64,000 nucleotides of DNA. It comes from Clostridia bacterium (GTDB taxonomy: Bacteria > Bacillota > Clostridia > Oscillospirales > CAG-272). Positions 34,137 to 42,901 of this stretch are shown here, one piece after another; the stretch's first letter is position 1, and the number at the start of each line of letters is the position of its first letter. The DNA lies in contig JAFSSQ010000061.1 of assembly GCA_017450965.1 (NCBI GenBank), positions 1-64,000 on the forward strand, given 5' to 3'. The position numbers and the translations under genes were made by a program. The notes under the pieces were generated by a model, which was not told the DNA's origin, made no database searches, and was given only the letters and a program-made list of their open reading frames with translations.

Positions 34137-34918
34137 AGCTTCTTCTCGAACTCTCGTTCGTCGGGACGGATTTTTGCGGCTGGCAGGTCCAGCCGAACGG
34201 CCGCACCGTGCAGGGGGTGATGACGGAAACGTCCTCCCGGCTGTTTGGCTGCGACTCTCTCGTGACCGGATGCAGCCGCACCGACAGCGGCGTCCACGCG
34301 CTCTCCTTTTTTTGCACGGTGGAAAACGGACTTGACGGATGCCCGATCCCGCCGGAGCGGATCCCGAAGGCGTACGCCGCTCTCCTGCCGCCGGACGTTT
34401 CGGTCCGCCGCGCCGTTTTGGTCGGAGCGGATTTCCACCCGCGCTACTGCGCGATCGAAAAAGAATACGTTTATCGCGTCCGCACCGCGCCTTTTCCAGA
34501 TCCGTTCGGGTACGGCCGGGAATACTTTTTCCCCGCGCCGCTGACCGAACGGGGGGTCGAAAAGATGCGGGAGACGGCCGCCGCCCTCTGCGGAACGCAC
34601 GATTTTTCCGCCTTTATGGCGGCGGGATCCAAGATCACCGACCCCGTGCGCACCGTTTTTTCCTGCGAGGTACGGCGCGCGCCGGACGGGCAGACGCTGG
34701 AGATCGAAGCGGCGGCGGACGGCTTTCTCTACCACATGGTCCGGATCATCAGCGGAACGCTCCTCGAGATCGGGCGGGGCGCGCGGGAGCCGGAGTCCGT
34801 TGCCGCGTTACTGAAAAACCGGGACAGAAGCGAGGCTGGGCCCACCGCGCCCGCCTGCGGACTGTATCTGAAACGGGTGAAATACCCCGAAGGGATCCTA
34901 CCCCCGAAGAACGTTTGA
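34133..34918 (+). CDS. truA: tRNA pseudouridine synthase A
   Basis: TruA converts U38-U40 of tRNA anticodon arms to pseudouridine. From the ATG at 34133 the protein is 261 residues, the normal length, opening LLLELSFVGTDFCGWQVQPNGRTVQG. The catalytic aspartate is in GCSRTDSGVHAL. The frame stays open far upstream into ecfT, but only this start, four bases overlapping the ecfT stop, gives a normal TruA. The order ecfA1-ecfA2-ecfT-truA is conserved in Firmicutes. Confidence 0.95.
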   Translation: MKLLLELSFVGTDFCGWQVQPNGRTVQGVMTETSSRLFGCDSLVTGCSRTDSGVHALSFFCTVENGLDGCPIPPERIPKAYAALLPPDVSVRRAVLVGADFHPRYCAIEKEYVYRVRTAPFPDPFGYGREYFFPAPLTERGVEKMRETAAALCGTHDFSAFMAAGSKITDPVRTVFSCEVRRAPDGQTLEIEAAADGFLYHMVRIISGTLLEIGRGAREPESVAALLKNRDRSEAGPTAPACGLYLKRVKYPEGILPPKNV

Positions 34919-34935
34919 AGAAAGGAGCGAAGACC

Positions 34936-36240
34936 GTGAAAGACGACCGCAGCCGCCGGCGCGGGGCCGGGGCAAAAGACGAACCCCTTTCCGCCGTTCT
35001 GCCGGATCAAGACGCGGCGCTTCCCGCAAATCTGCCGCAAAACGGCGGGGAAGACGATCTTGAGGATCTTCGCGCCAAGTTCGGCGGCGCCCGGCCGGGC
35101 GAGTATTATACCAAGGTTTCCAAACGCTATCGCGGCGGCAAGATCTTTCTCATCCTTCTTTTGATCGCCCTGATCCTTCTGATCTTCGTCTTCGGCGCCG
35201 GCAGCTTTACCTACGCCAATCTCCGCTATCTCGCGCGCAACCTCGGCGAGGCGACGCTCGGCGGCGGGGAACGCGCCGAAGAGATCGCGATCGGAGCGGA
35301 CGGAAACGCCGATTTTGCCGTTTTCAAAGGGAAGATCGCCGTGGCGGGCGAGTCCGGCGTTTCACTTTACCGCGCCTCCGGCAAAGAGCTTTATACGGAA
35401 AAGATCGCTCTCGGCGCGCCGCGCCTGATCGCCTCCGACCGCTATTTTCTCCTCTGGAGCGCCGGTGAGAACTCCTACGGCGTCTTCAACGCCGTCTCCC
35501 TTCTCAAGACCGCGACGCTCGACTACCCGATCTACGGAGCCGCCTTGGCGGAGAACGGCAGTTACGCCCTGATCACCAAGACCCGCCTGTATCCTTCCTC
35601 CGTTTTCCTCTACGACCGGAATTTCAAACTGAAAACGGAGTATAATAAGTCTGACGCTTATTATTCCTCGGTCGCCTTTTCGGAAGACGGGAAGACGATC
35701 GCGCTCCTCTCCTTTTCCGTGCAAAGCGGCTTTTACAGCACGCTGCTTGAGGTCTACGGGATCGGGGAGACGGAGCCGACCTTTACCTGCCGTTTTGCAA
35801 AAGAGTTTCCCATCGCCTGCTTTCTCGCCTCAAACGGAAGGGCGGTGCTCGTGACCGACGCCGCGTATTCCTCTTACGACGCGGAGGGGAAGGAAATCTT
35901 CCGGCGGGAGTATAACGGTACGCCGGTCAAAACGCTTTTCTCGGACGGCTCGCTCGCTTTGCTCTTTACCGAGCAAAACCGGCGCGGGACACGGGTGCTT
36001 CTCTCCGCACTGACGGGAGAAACGCTCTTGGACGCTTACGCCGAGCCGGACGTCTCGGACGCCGTCTTCTATCAGGGCAGGATCGCCGTTCTCTCTCTCG
36101 TAACGGAGATCTTCGATCCCGCGACCGGGGAGAGGACCGTTCTGGAAAAAGAAAAAGGCGCCGTCGCGCTGCTGGCCGACGGGGACGCGCTTTACTCTTG
36201 CTCGAAGGAACGCATCGCGCTCCTTTTGCCGAAAGAATAA
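34936..36240 (+). CDS. DUF5711-type membrane-anchored beta-propeller protein
   Basis: From a GTG at 34936, preceded by AAAGGAGCG, this protein has 434 residues. A charged cytoplasmic tail of about 68 residues precedes one membrane helix (about 69-93, KIFLILLLIALILLIFVF). The exterior part is made of repeated beta blades (such as SYALITKTRLYPSSVFLYDR and SDAYYSSVAFSEDGKTIALL), resembling the DUF5711 family of clostridial proteins. Its function is unknown. The upstream frame is open into truA but out of register with it, so longer starts are rejected. It is 17 bases downstream of truA. Confidence 0.75.
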   Translation: MKDDRSRRRGAGAKDEPLSAVLPDQDAALPANLPQNGGEDDLEDLRAKFGGARPGEYYTKVSKRYRGGKIFLILLLIALILLIFVFGAGSFTYANLRYLARNLGEATLGGGERAEEIAIGADGNADFAVFKGKIAVAGESGVSLYRASGKELYTEKIALGAPRLIASDRYFLLWSAGENSYGVFNAVSLLKTATLDYPIYGAALAENGSYALITKTRLYPSSVFLYDRNFKLKTEYNKSDAYYSSVAFSEDGKTIALLSFSVQSGFYSTLLEVYGIGETEPTFTCRFAKEFPIACFLASNGRAVLVTDAAYSSYDAEGKEIFRREYNGTPVKTLFSDGSLALLFTEQNRRGTRVLLSALTGETLLDAYAEPDVSDAVFYQGRIAVLSLVTEIFDPATGERTVLEKEKGAVALLADGDALYSCSKERIALLLPKE

Positions 36241-36266
36241 TTCCGATCTGCGGAAAGGGGAAACAA

Positions 36267-36986
36267 ATGGGTATTTTTGTTGATATTTTTTTCGTTGTCG
36301 CTGTTCTGATCATCATCATCGTCTGCACGGCGCGCGGGTTTGTGAAAACGATGATCCAGCTTTTTTCCTTCATTCTCTCCCTTGCGATCGCCATCCTGTT
36401 CTGTTCGCAGCTTGCGGGCGTGATCGCGGACAAGTGGCTCGACGATCCCATCACGGGCAAGGTGGAAGAAAAGATCGGTTCTCTCGCGCAGAAGGCGGAC
36501 GGCGTAACCTACGATCTCTCCGCGCTTTTCGGGGAAAAACAGCCCGAGTTTTTCGATCTTCTTACGCGTTACAGCGCGGATAAGGCCGCGCTGGAAGAAG
36601 ATTACGGGACGATCACGGACGGAACGGAAAGTACCGTGCGCGATCTTTCCCGGCGCATTTCCGCGCCGATCGTCCGGATCCTTTCCTACGTGATCGCGTT
36701 TGCCGTTCTCTTCATCGGATCGGCGCTCGTTCTCCTGATCATTTCCGCGATCCTCAACTCGGTGGCAAAGCTCCCGGTTCTCAAACAACTCAACAGCTTT
36801 CTCGGTTTTCTCTGCGGGCTCTTGCTTGCGGCCGCCTTCGTGTTCGTTTTCGCCACGCTGGCCGTCTATCTTTTTGATAAGCTCGCCGTCGTGTATCCCG
36901 ATACCATTCCGACGGATCTGAAAGAAGATTCTTTCTTCCTCAAGAACTGTTCCGATTTCAGAGTGCTGACAAGGTTGTTTTCCTGA
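36267..36986 (+). CDS. CvpA-family membrane protein
   Basis: This 239-residue integral membrane protein has about four helices, with the family-type opening IFFVVAVLIIIIVCTARGFVKTMIQLFSFILSLAIAILF and a second hydrophobic pair at about 140-215. The loop between them is hydrophilic. CvpA-family proteins have been linked to colicin V production, envelope integrity and biofilm; the molecular role is unclear. The start at 36267 has GGAAAGGGG before it. Confidence 0.85.
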   Translation: MGIFVDIFFVVAVLIIIIVCTARGFVKTMIQLFSFILSLAIAILFCSQLAGVIADKWLDDPITGKVEEKIGSLAQKADGVTYDLSALFGEKQPEFFDLLTRYSADKAALEEDYGTITDGTESTVRDLSRRISAPIVRILSYVIAFAVLFIGSALVLLIISAILNSVAKLPVLKQLNSFLGFLCGLLLAAAFVFVFATLAVYLFDKLAVVYPDTIPTDLKEDSFFLKNCSDFRVLTRLFS

Positions 36987-36998
36987 CAGAGGTTTTTT

Positions 36999-37583
36999 AT
37001 GAACGTCAAAAATCTTCCCAATTTGCTCTCCTGTCTGCGGCTGATCGCCGCGATCGTGTTCCCCTTTCTCTTTTTCTCCCTCTATCCCAATACCGTTCCC
37101 GCGATGATCCTTTTCGTGTTCGCGGGTCTGACGGACGTTCTGGACGGGTATCTTGCGCGCCGGAACGGATGGGTCAGCGATCTCGGAAAGATCCTGGATC
37201 CCTTGGCCGACAAACTGATGCAGGCCGCCGTGCTGCTCTCGCTTACGGTCAAGGGGATCATTCCGCTCTGGATCACCGTCCTGTATCTTTTCAAGGAGCT
37301 CTTGATGCTCAGCGGCGCGACCGTCGTTCTCAAAACCGCCAAAACGGTCGTGGTGAGCCGATGGTGCGGCAAGCTGGCCGCTTTCGTCTTTTACGCCGCG
37401 ATGGTCGTCCTCGGACTTTTCGGCGAGCGGCTGGGGGCCGGATGGGTCCTTGCGATCTCTCTTACCACGCTTGCCGCCGCGCTGCTTGCTTTGATCGTTT
37501 ATCTTCCCGACTTTTTCCGGTACGCGGGAAAGGACCCCGATCCGGCGGAAAAAACCGGAGAGCATCAGGCGGAGAGCCGGTAA
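36999..37583 (+). CDS. pgsA: CDP-diacylglycerol-glycerol-3-phosphate phosphatidyltransferase-type enzyme
   Basis: A CDP-alcohol phosphatidyltransferase of 194 residues with about six membrane helices. The active-site motif DG-x2-AR-x8-G-x3-D-x3-D is complete (DGYLARRNGWVSDLGKILDPLAD). PgsA makes phosphatidylglycerol phosphate, the precursor of phosphatidylglycerol and cardiolipin. The opening NVKNLPNLLSCLRLIAA fits PgsA better than phosphatidylserine synthase, but the alcohol substrate is not proved by sequence. Confidence 0.88.
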   Translation: MNVKNLPNLLSCLRLIAAIVFPFLFFSLYPNTVPAMILFVFAGLTDVLDGYLARRNGWVSDLGKILDPLADKLMQAAVLLSLTVKGIIPLWITVLYLFKELLMLSGATVVLKTAKTVVVSRWCGKLAAFVFYAAMVVLGLFGERLGAGWVLAISLTTLAAALLALIVYLPDFFRYAGKDPDPAEKTGEHQAESR

Positions 37584-37636
37584 CGGGCTCCGGCGATTTC
37601 GATACGATTCAGGTTACTTAGCGAAAGGAAAAACGT

Positions 37637-39922
37637 ATGCAAATGTTGTGTTCCCGCTGCCACAAGCGGCTTGCCGTCGTGTTCGTCACGAAGATGGAAA
37701 AAGGCGAAACGGTCAACGAGGGCTTTTGCCTCCCCTGCGCGAAAGAGCTCGGCATCAAGCCGATCAACGATATGCTCAGCAATATGGGGATCGGCGATCA
37801 GGACGTGGAACGGCTGACCGGCGACGTGGAGAATATGATGAACGCCATGCTCCCCTCGGAGGACGAGGAGGACGGCGGTGCTCCCGCGATCGACATTCCC
37901 CGGATCTTCAGCCAGGGGCCGTTTTCGGGAGGGGCGAAGCCTTCCTCCGCGGCGCCGGGCAGGGAGAAAAAGAAAAAAGAAGAAAAATACAAGTATCTGG
38001 CCGCCTACTGCCAGAATCTGACCGCGAAGGCGGCGGAAGGAAAGCTCGACCGGATCGTCGGGCGGGAGCGGGAGCTGGAGCGCGTGATCCAGATCCTCTG
38101 CCGCCGGCAAAAGAACAATCCCTGCCTGATCGGCGAGCCGGGCGTCGGCAAAACCGCGATCGCGGAAGCGCTCGCGCAGCGGATCGCCGCGGGCGAGGTC
38201 CCGTATATGATGCAGGATAAGCAGATCTATCTCGTCGATCTGACCGCCCTTGTCGCCGGCACGCAGTTCAGGGGGCAGTTTGAGTCCCGCGTGCTCGGAC
38301 TGATCAATGATGTCAAGACGGCAGGCAACGTGATCCTCGTCATCGACGAGGTGCACAACATCGCCAGCGCCGGCGACGCCGAGGGAAGCATGAACGCCGC
38401 CAATATCATGAAACCGGCGCTCTCCCGCGGGGACATCCGGGTCATCGGCGCCACCACGCTCAACGAGTACCGCAAGTATATCGAAAAGGATACGGCGCTC
38501 GAGCGCCGCTTCCAGCCCGTTATGGTAAACGAACCTTCCGTTGCGGAAACGGAGAAAATGCTGGCGGGCATCAAGCATTATTACGAAGATTATCACGGGA
38601 TCCGCATCCCCGATTCCGTTCTCCGGAACGCCGTTTCACTTTCCGAGCGCTATATCACCGACCGCTACCTCCCCGACAAGGCCATCGACCTGATCGACGA
38701 GGCGGCCTCGCATATCTCCCTTTCCTCCGCGGTGATCAACGATCTGCGCCGCAAGAGGGAAGAACAGCGTAAGCTCGGAGCGGAAAAGGAGCGGCTCGAG
38801 GCGCTGCCGGACACGAGCGAGGCGGAGCAGGAGAAAAAGTACGCCGCGCTCGCGGATCTCAAAACCCGCGACGCGAAGCTGACGGAGGAGCTGGCGGAGC
38901 TGGAGGAAAAAGCGTCCGCGGTCTTTCTTACCGTGACGGATCTGGCCGACGTGATCGAGATCTGGACGGGGATCCCCGCCTCCTCGATCAGCGAGGACGA
39001 GTTTGAAAAGATCGACCGGCTGGAAGAAAATCTGAAAAAGCGGATCATCGGCCAGGACGAGGCGATCTCTGCCGTCGCGCGCGCCGTCAAGCGCAGCCGG
39101 GCGGGCGTTTCCTACAAAAGAAAGCCCGTTTCCTTCATCTTCGCCGGGCCGACCGGCGTGGGGAAGACCGAGCTTGTCAAGCAGCTTGCCGCGCAGCTTT
39201 TCGACTCGCCCGAGACTCTCATCCGGCTCGATATGTCCGAGTTTATGGAAAAGCACTCCGTCTCCAAGATCATCGGCGCGCCTCCCGGCTACGTCGGGTA
39301 TGACGAGGCGGGGCAGCTCACCGAAAAGATCCGCCGCCGTCCTTACAGCGTGGTGCTGTTCGACGAGATCGAAAAGGCGCACAGGGACGTATAGAACGTT
39401 CTTCTCCAGATCCTCGACGACGGAAAGATCACCGACGCGCACGGCAAGACCGTCAATTTCGAGAACACCCTGATCGTGATGACGACCAACGCGGGCGCGG
39501 AGCGCTCCGCCGGGATCACCGGCTTTTCCGCGAGCGAGGAGCAGACCTCCTCCGCCCGGACCATGAAGGCGCTGGAGAGCTTTCTCCGTCCGGAGTTTAT
39601 CAACCGCGTGGACGAGATCATCACCTTCCGGTCGCTGACCAAAGAGGATTTCTCCGCGATCTCCGTGATCATGCTCGATCAGCTCGCGGAGGCGCTCGCG
39701 GAGCGCGGAATCCGTTTCCGTTACTCTCCCGCCGCCGCGGCGTATATCGGAGAGAACTCGTATTCCTCCCGTTTCGGCGCGCGCAATATGCGTCGCTTCA
39801 TCCAGGTCCGCGTGGAGGACCCCCTTGCCAACGCGATCGTGGCCGCGCGGGAGAAAAAGATCGCCGAGGCGTTTCTGGATGCGGCGGAAGGCGCCCTGTC
39901 CGTCACCTGTACCGAATCCTGA
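37637..39922 (+). pseudogene. clpE: ClpE-type AAA+ ATPase gene interrupted by one in-frame amber codon
   Basis: The full frame would encode 761 residues. The N-terminus has a zinc finger C5-x2-C8-x22-C31-x2-C34, the pattern of Gram-positive ClpE. The first AAA+ domain has GEPGVGKTA, the second GPTGVGKTE, pore loop [13 protein letters not shown] and Walker [10 protein letters not shown]. Codon 586 (39392-39394) is TAG, where relatives have Tyr or Phe (DV-Y/F-N-LLQ). The same frame then continues for 176 codons with intact sensor and C-terminal motifs (MTTNAGAE, a GITGF loop like the ClpP-docking loop, LRPEFINRVDEII). The truncated product of 585 residues would lack sensor 1, the ClpP loop and the lid of the second ring. 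Sequencing error, a fresh nonsense mutation or suppression are all possible. Confidence 0.85.
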
Positions 39923-39937
39923 CAAAAGAGGCGTGAT

Positions 39938-41992
39938 ATGACCGAGGGAATCAGCACAAAAACGGCGGCGGAGGTCGCGCGTCACTACGCTACCTCCGAT
40001 ACCGACGGGCTGACGTCAAAGGAAGCCGCCAAGCGGCTCAAGTTTTTCGGACAAAACAAAATCTACGACGCGCTGCCGGAGAGGCGGGTCCGCGCCCTGG
40101 CGGGGATCTTCTTCTCGCCTTCCGGCATCCTCTTTCTCACCGCGGTCGTCTGCGGGATGGCCGCCGGCGTGAGCGGAGCGCCGGCCGGCGCGATCCTCTA
40201 CGCCGCCGGCGCGCTGGCGCTGGCGTTCATCCGCGCGCGCTCGCAAAAGATTTTTGCGGCGCTCCGGGAGTGCGGGATCCCGCGCGCCAAGATCATTCGC
40301 GACGGACGCCCGAGGATCGTCGACAGCCGCCGGCTCGTTCCGGGGGATCTCGTCCTTTTTGCGGCGGGAGACGTCGTTTCGGCGGATTGCCGCATCGTCT
40401 ACGAAAACGGCCTCCGCGTGCAGGAAACGGCAGGCGAGGACGGTTATCGCGTGACGGAAAAGACCGCGTCGGAATGTCCCGAGGCGATCGCGCCGTCCGA
40501 GATGCGGAATATGCTTTTTGCCAATTCCACGGTCCTGGCGGGCGGCGCCCGCGCGATCGTGACCGATACCGGCCGGGATACGCTGGTTTTAACCGACTCC
40601 GGCGGGGAGCCGGTAGCGCTCCCCGGGTCGGAGACTTCCGTTCTCCTTGAGAGCGTGAAAAAGGAGGGAAGAGTCCGGTCTCTGATCGGCGCCGCCCTCT
40701 TGCTTCTCTCGGCGCTCGGGATCCTCTTCTTCCGGCAGCAGGATCTGCTCTCGGATCTTCTTCTCGCGGTCTCCGCCCTGATCTTCGCCGTATGCGGTGC
40801 CCGCGATACCCTCTTTCTCTTTGCCGCGGCGTCCGCGTTTGACTTTGCCGCAACGGACAAAAGGGGAAAAGCGCTGATCAAAAATCCGGGCGCTGTCGAC
40901 GGGCTGGCGTATACCGACGCCGTCGTGATCGGGGAAGCGGTCGCGGCGGGACACGCCGCCGCGCTGAAGAAAAAGTTTTCCCCTTACGGGATCCGCGTTT
41001 ACGTCACCTGTTCGCCGGAGAGCGCGGATGCGCTCGCGGCGCAGGCGGGCGGCGTGACGGCGTATTCGCCGTACGAGGCCGCGGAAAAAGAGGGAAGCGC
41101 CCCCGTCGCCGTGATCTGCCGTACGCCGGCGGAACGCACGAAGCTTGTAACCCTGCTCACCGAGGCGGGAGCGCGGGTCGCTTCCGTCGCTTCCACGCAG
41201 GGGCATCTCGGGATGCTGACGGCATCCGCCGTTTCCTTCTGCTGTACGCCGATCACGGGGAAGTACCGGACGTTGACCGACTTTTCGCTGGAAGATATCG
41301 ACCGCAGCGCCGGTAACGAATCGATGATGAAAAACGCGGACGTGCTGTGCGATCCGACGCCGGACGCCTGCCTTTCCGCCGTTTCCGCGGTCCGCGCTCT
41401 CACAAAAAAGCTGACCGCGATCGGACGCGCGATCGACGCCGCCGTTCTGGCCGCCTTCTTCCTCGTTTTCGCGTCCCTTGTGTCGCCTTACCGGTTTCTG
41501 ACGGTTCCCGGACTGCTTGCCGCCTTCTTCCCGGTTCTTCTTGCCGGCACGGCGGCGCTGGCGGGACTGCGCGGGCGTGATACGCGGCCCGAGCCGGCGT
41601 CTGTCACCCGCCGCGCCCGCTGGCAGGGCGCCGTTTCCTCCGTTCTTTGGATTGCCCTCTTTCTCTTCACCGTATTTCTCTCCGACAAAAACGGCTATTC
41701 CGTTCTCTCCTTCCTTTCCGGTGCGGGCGTGCTCTCGCTCTGGTTTTATATCGGCTTTTTCTTCCTCTTCTTTTTGCCGGACGGCGTTGCGGGGAAGGTC
41801 TGGATCAGCCGCTTCATCCCTTTGCTTTCCGCCGCCGTTTTTTCCCTTGCGGCGTTTTTCCTCCCTTTTGCCGGTGCGCTCTTTTCCGCTTCCGTCAGCG
41901 CGGCGGGTATGCTTCTCGCTTTGCTTCCCGCGTTTGCCGCTCCGCTGATGACGGCAATCAGTATCTCCCTTTTTACCAAAATACAAAAATAA
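39938..41992 (+). CDS. P-type-ATPase-like membrane protein lacking catalytic residues (pseudoenzyme)
   Basis: The 684-residue protein follows the plan of a P2-type cation ATPase. An N-terminal cation-ATPase segment (GLTSKEAAKRLKFFGQNKI, 24-42) is followed by two helices and an actuator-like domain (RLVPGDLVLFAAGDVVSADCRIV, 132-154), two further helices (about 246-302), a soluble domain (about 305-500) and a block of about six helices. Every catalytic motif is altered: TGES reads AGED (165-168), the DKTGT position reads IGEAV after TDAVV (326-335), TGD reads TCS (357-359), and GDGxND reads QGHLGM (420-425). The nucleotide-binding domain is missing. It starts 15 bases after clpE. It cannot pump by the usual cycle; a binding or regulatory role is inferred. 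Confidence 0.75.
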   Translation: MTEGISTKTAAEVARHYATSDTDGLTSKEAAKRLKFFGQNKIYDALPERRVRALAGIFFSPSGILFLTAVVCGMAAGVSGAPAGAILYAAGALALAFIRARSQKIFAALRECGIPRAKIIRDGRPRIVDSRRLVPGDLVLFAAGDVVSADCRIVYENGLRVQETAGEDGYRVTEKTASECPEAIAPSEMRNMLFANSTVLAGGARAIVTDTGRDTLVLTDSGGEPVALPGSETSVLLESVKKEGRVRSLIGAALLLLSALGILFFRQQDLLSDLLLAVSALIFAVCGARDTLFLFAAASAFDFAATDKRGKALIKNPGAVDGLAYTDAVVIGEAVAAGHAAALKKKFSPYGIRVYVTCSPESADALAAQAGGVTAYSPYEAAEKEGSAPVAVICRTPAERTKLVTLLTEAGARVASVASTQGHLGMLTASAVSFCCTPITGKYRTLTDFSLEDIDRSAGNESMMKNADVLCDPTPDACLSAVSAVRALTKKLTAIGRAIDAAVLAAFFLVFASLVSPYRFLTVPGLLAAFFPVLLAGTAALAGLRGRDTRPEPASVTRRARWQGAVSSVLWIALFLFTVFLSDKNGYSVLSFLSGAGVLSLWFYIGFFFLFFLPDGVAGKVWISRFIPLLSAAVFSLAAFFLPFAGALFSASVSAAGMLLALLPAFAAPLMTAISISLFTKIQK

Positions 41993-42028
41993 TACACCAA
42001 ACCGTACATCAGAAAGGATCCAAGACTT

Positions 42029-42877
42029 ATGGCTGAAGAAAAACAGGGCTGCACCCACGACTGTTCCACCTGCGGACAAGCGTGCAGCAGCCGGCAGCAG
42101 GCGGGACCGAACGAGTTCGCCGCGCCCGCTAACGAGTACAGCAACGTAAAGAACGTGATCGCCGTGATCAGCGGCAAGGGAGGCGTGGGGAAGTCTCTCG
42201 TGACCGCTCTGCTCGCCGTCAATATGCGCCGGCGCGGCTACAGCGTCGCCGTTCTGGACGCGGATATCACGGGCCCTTCCATGCCGAAGGCGTTCGGCGT
42301 TTCGGGCGACGTGACCGGTCAGGACGGGCAGATCTTTCCGCTCGTTTCCAAAACGGGGATCGAGATGATGAGCGTCAATCTCCTGCTGGAGGATGAGACC
42401 AAGCCGGTCGTGTGGCGCGGTCCGGTGATCGCCGGCACCGTCAAACAGTTCTGGACGGACGTTGTCTGGAACGACGTGGACTATCTCTTCGTGGATATGC
42501 CTCCCGGAACCGGCGACGTTCCGCTGACCGTGTTTCAGAGCCTGCCCGTGACCGGCGCGATCGTGGTAACGAGTCCCCAGGATCTTGTTTCCATGATCGT
42601 CAAAAAGTCCGTCAACATGGCCAATCTGATGAAGATCCCGGTCGTCGGCCTGGTCGAAAATATGAGCGGCGTCGTCTGCCCGAAGTGCGGGGAGAGGATC
42701 GACGTTTTCGGCGAGAGCCACGCAAAAGAAACCGCCGACGAAATGGGGATCCCGCTTCTCGCGCAGATCCCGCTTGACCCCCGGCTTGCCAAGCTGTGCG
42801 ACAAGGGGATCATCGAACTTTACGAAAACGATTATCTGGACCGGGCGGCGGACGCGCTGGAAAAGCAGAACGCCTGA
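42029..42877 (+). CDS. Mrp/NBP35-family Fe-S cluster carrier ATPase
   Basis: This 282-residue P-loop protein of the Mrp/ApbC/NBP35 family has a deviant Walker A GKGGVGKS near residue 50, switch motif LDADITGPSMPKAFGV, VDMPPGTGD, and a C-terminal CPKC pair used to bind a bridging Fe-S cluster. An additional N-terminal cysteine cluster (CTHDCSTCGQACSS) resembles that of eukaryotic-type NBP35. It likely carries Fe-S clusters to apo-proteins. It follows the P-type-like gene by 36 bases with an AGAAAGGA site. Confidence 0.93.
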   Translation: MAEEKQGCTHDCSTCGQACSSRQQAGPNEFAAPANEYSNVKNVIAVISGKGGVGKSLVTALLAVNMRRRGYSVAVLDADITGPSMPKAFGVSGDVTGQDGQIFPLVSKTGIEMMSVNLLLEDETKPVVWRGPVIAGTVKQFWTDVVWNDVDYLFVDMPPGTGDVPLTVFQSLPVTGAIVVTSPQDLVSMIVKKSVNMANLMKIPVVGLVENMSGVVCPKCGERIDVFGESHAKETADEMGIPLLAQIPLDPRLAKLCDKGIIELYENDYLDRAADALEKQNA

Positions 42878-42901
42878 CCCGATCCGGAGAAAGGATCCCG
42901 T

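Noticed and set aside
34339-34935. Long N-terminal extension of the DUF5711 frame into truA
   Set aside because: The extension is out-of-frame truA sequence; the GTG at 34936 has a strong ribosome binding site and begins a sensible protein.
37637-39922. Amber codon read as evidence for a genome-wide TAG recoding
   Set aside because: yebC ends with TAG at a normal family length and all other genes end in TAA or TGA, so TAG appears to be a rare ordinary stop.
39476-39922. Independent gene for the C-terminal part of clpE
   Set aside because: The ATG at 39476 has no ribosome binding site and the piece is the in-frame remainder of the second AAA+ domain, without a Walker A of its own.
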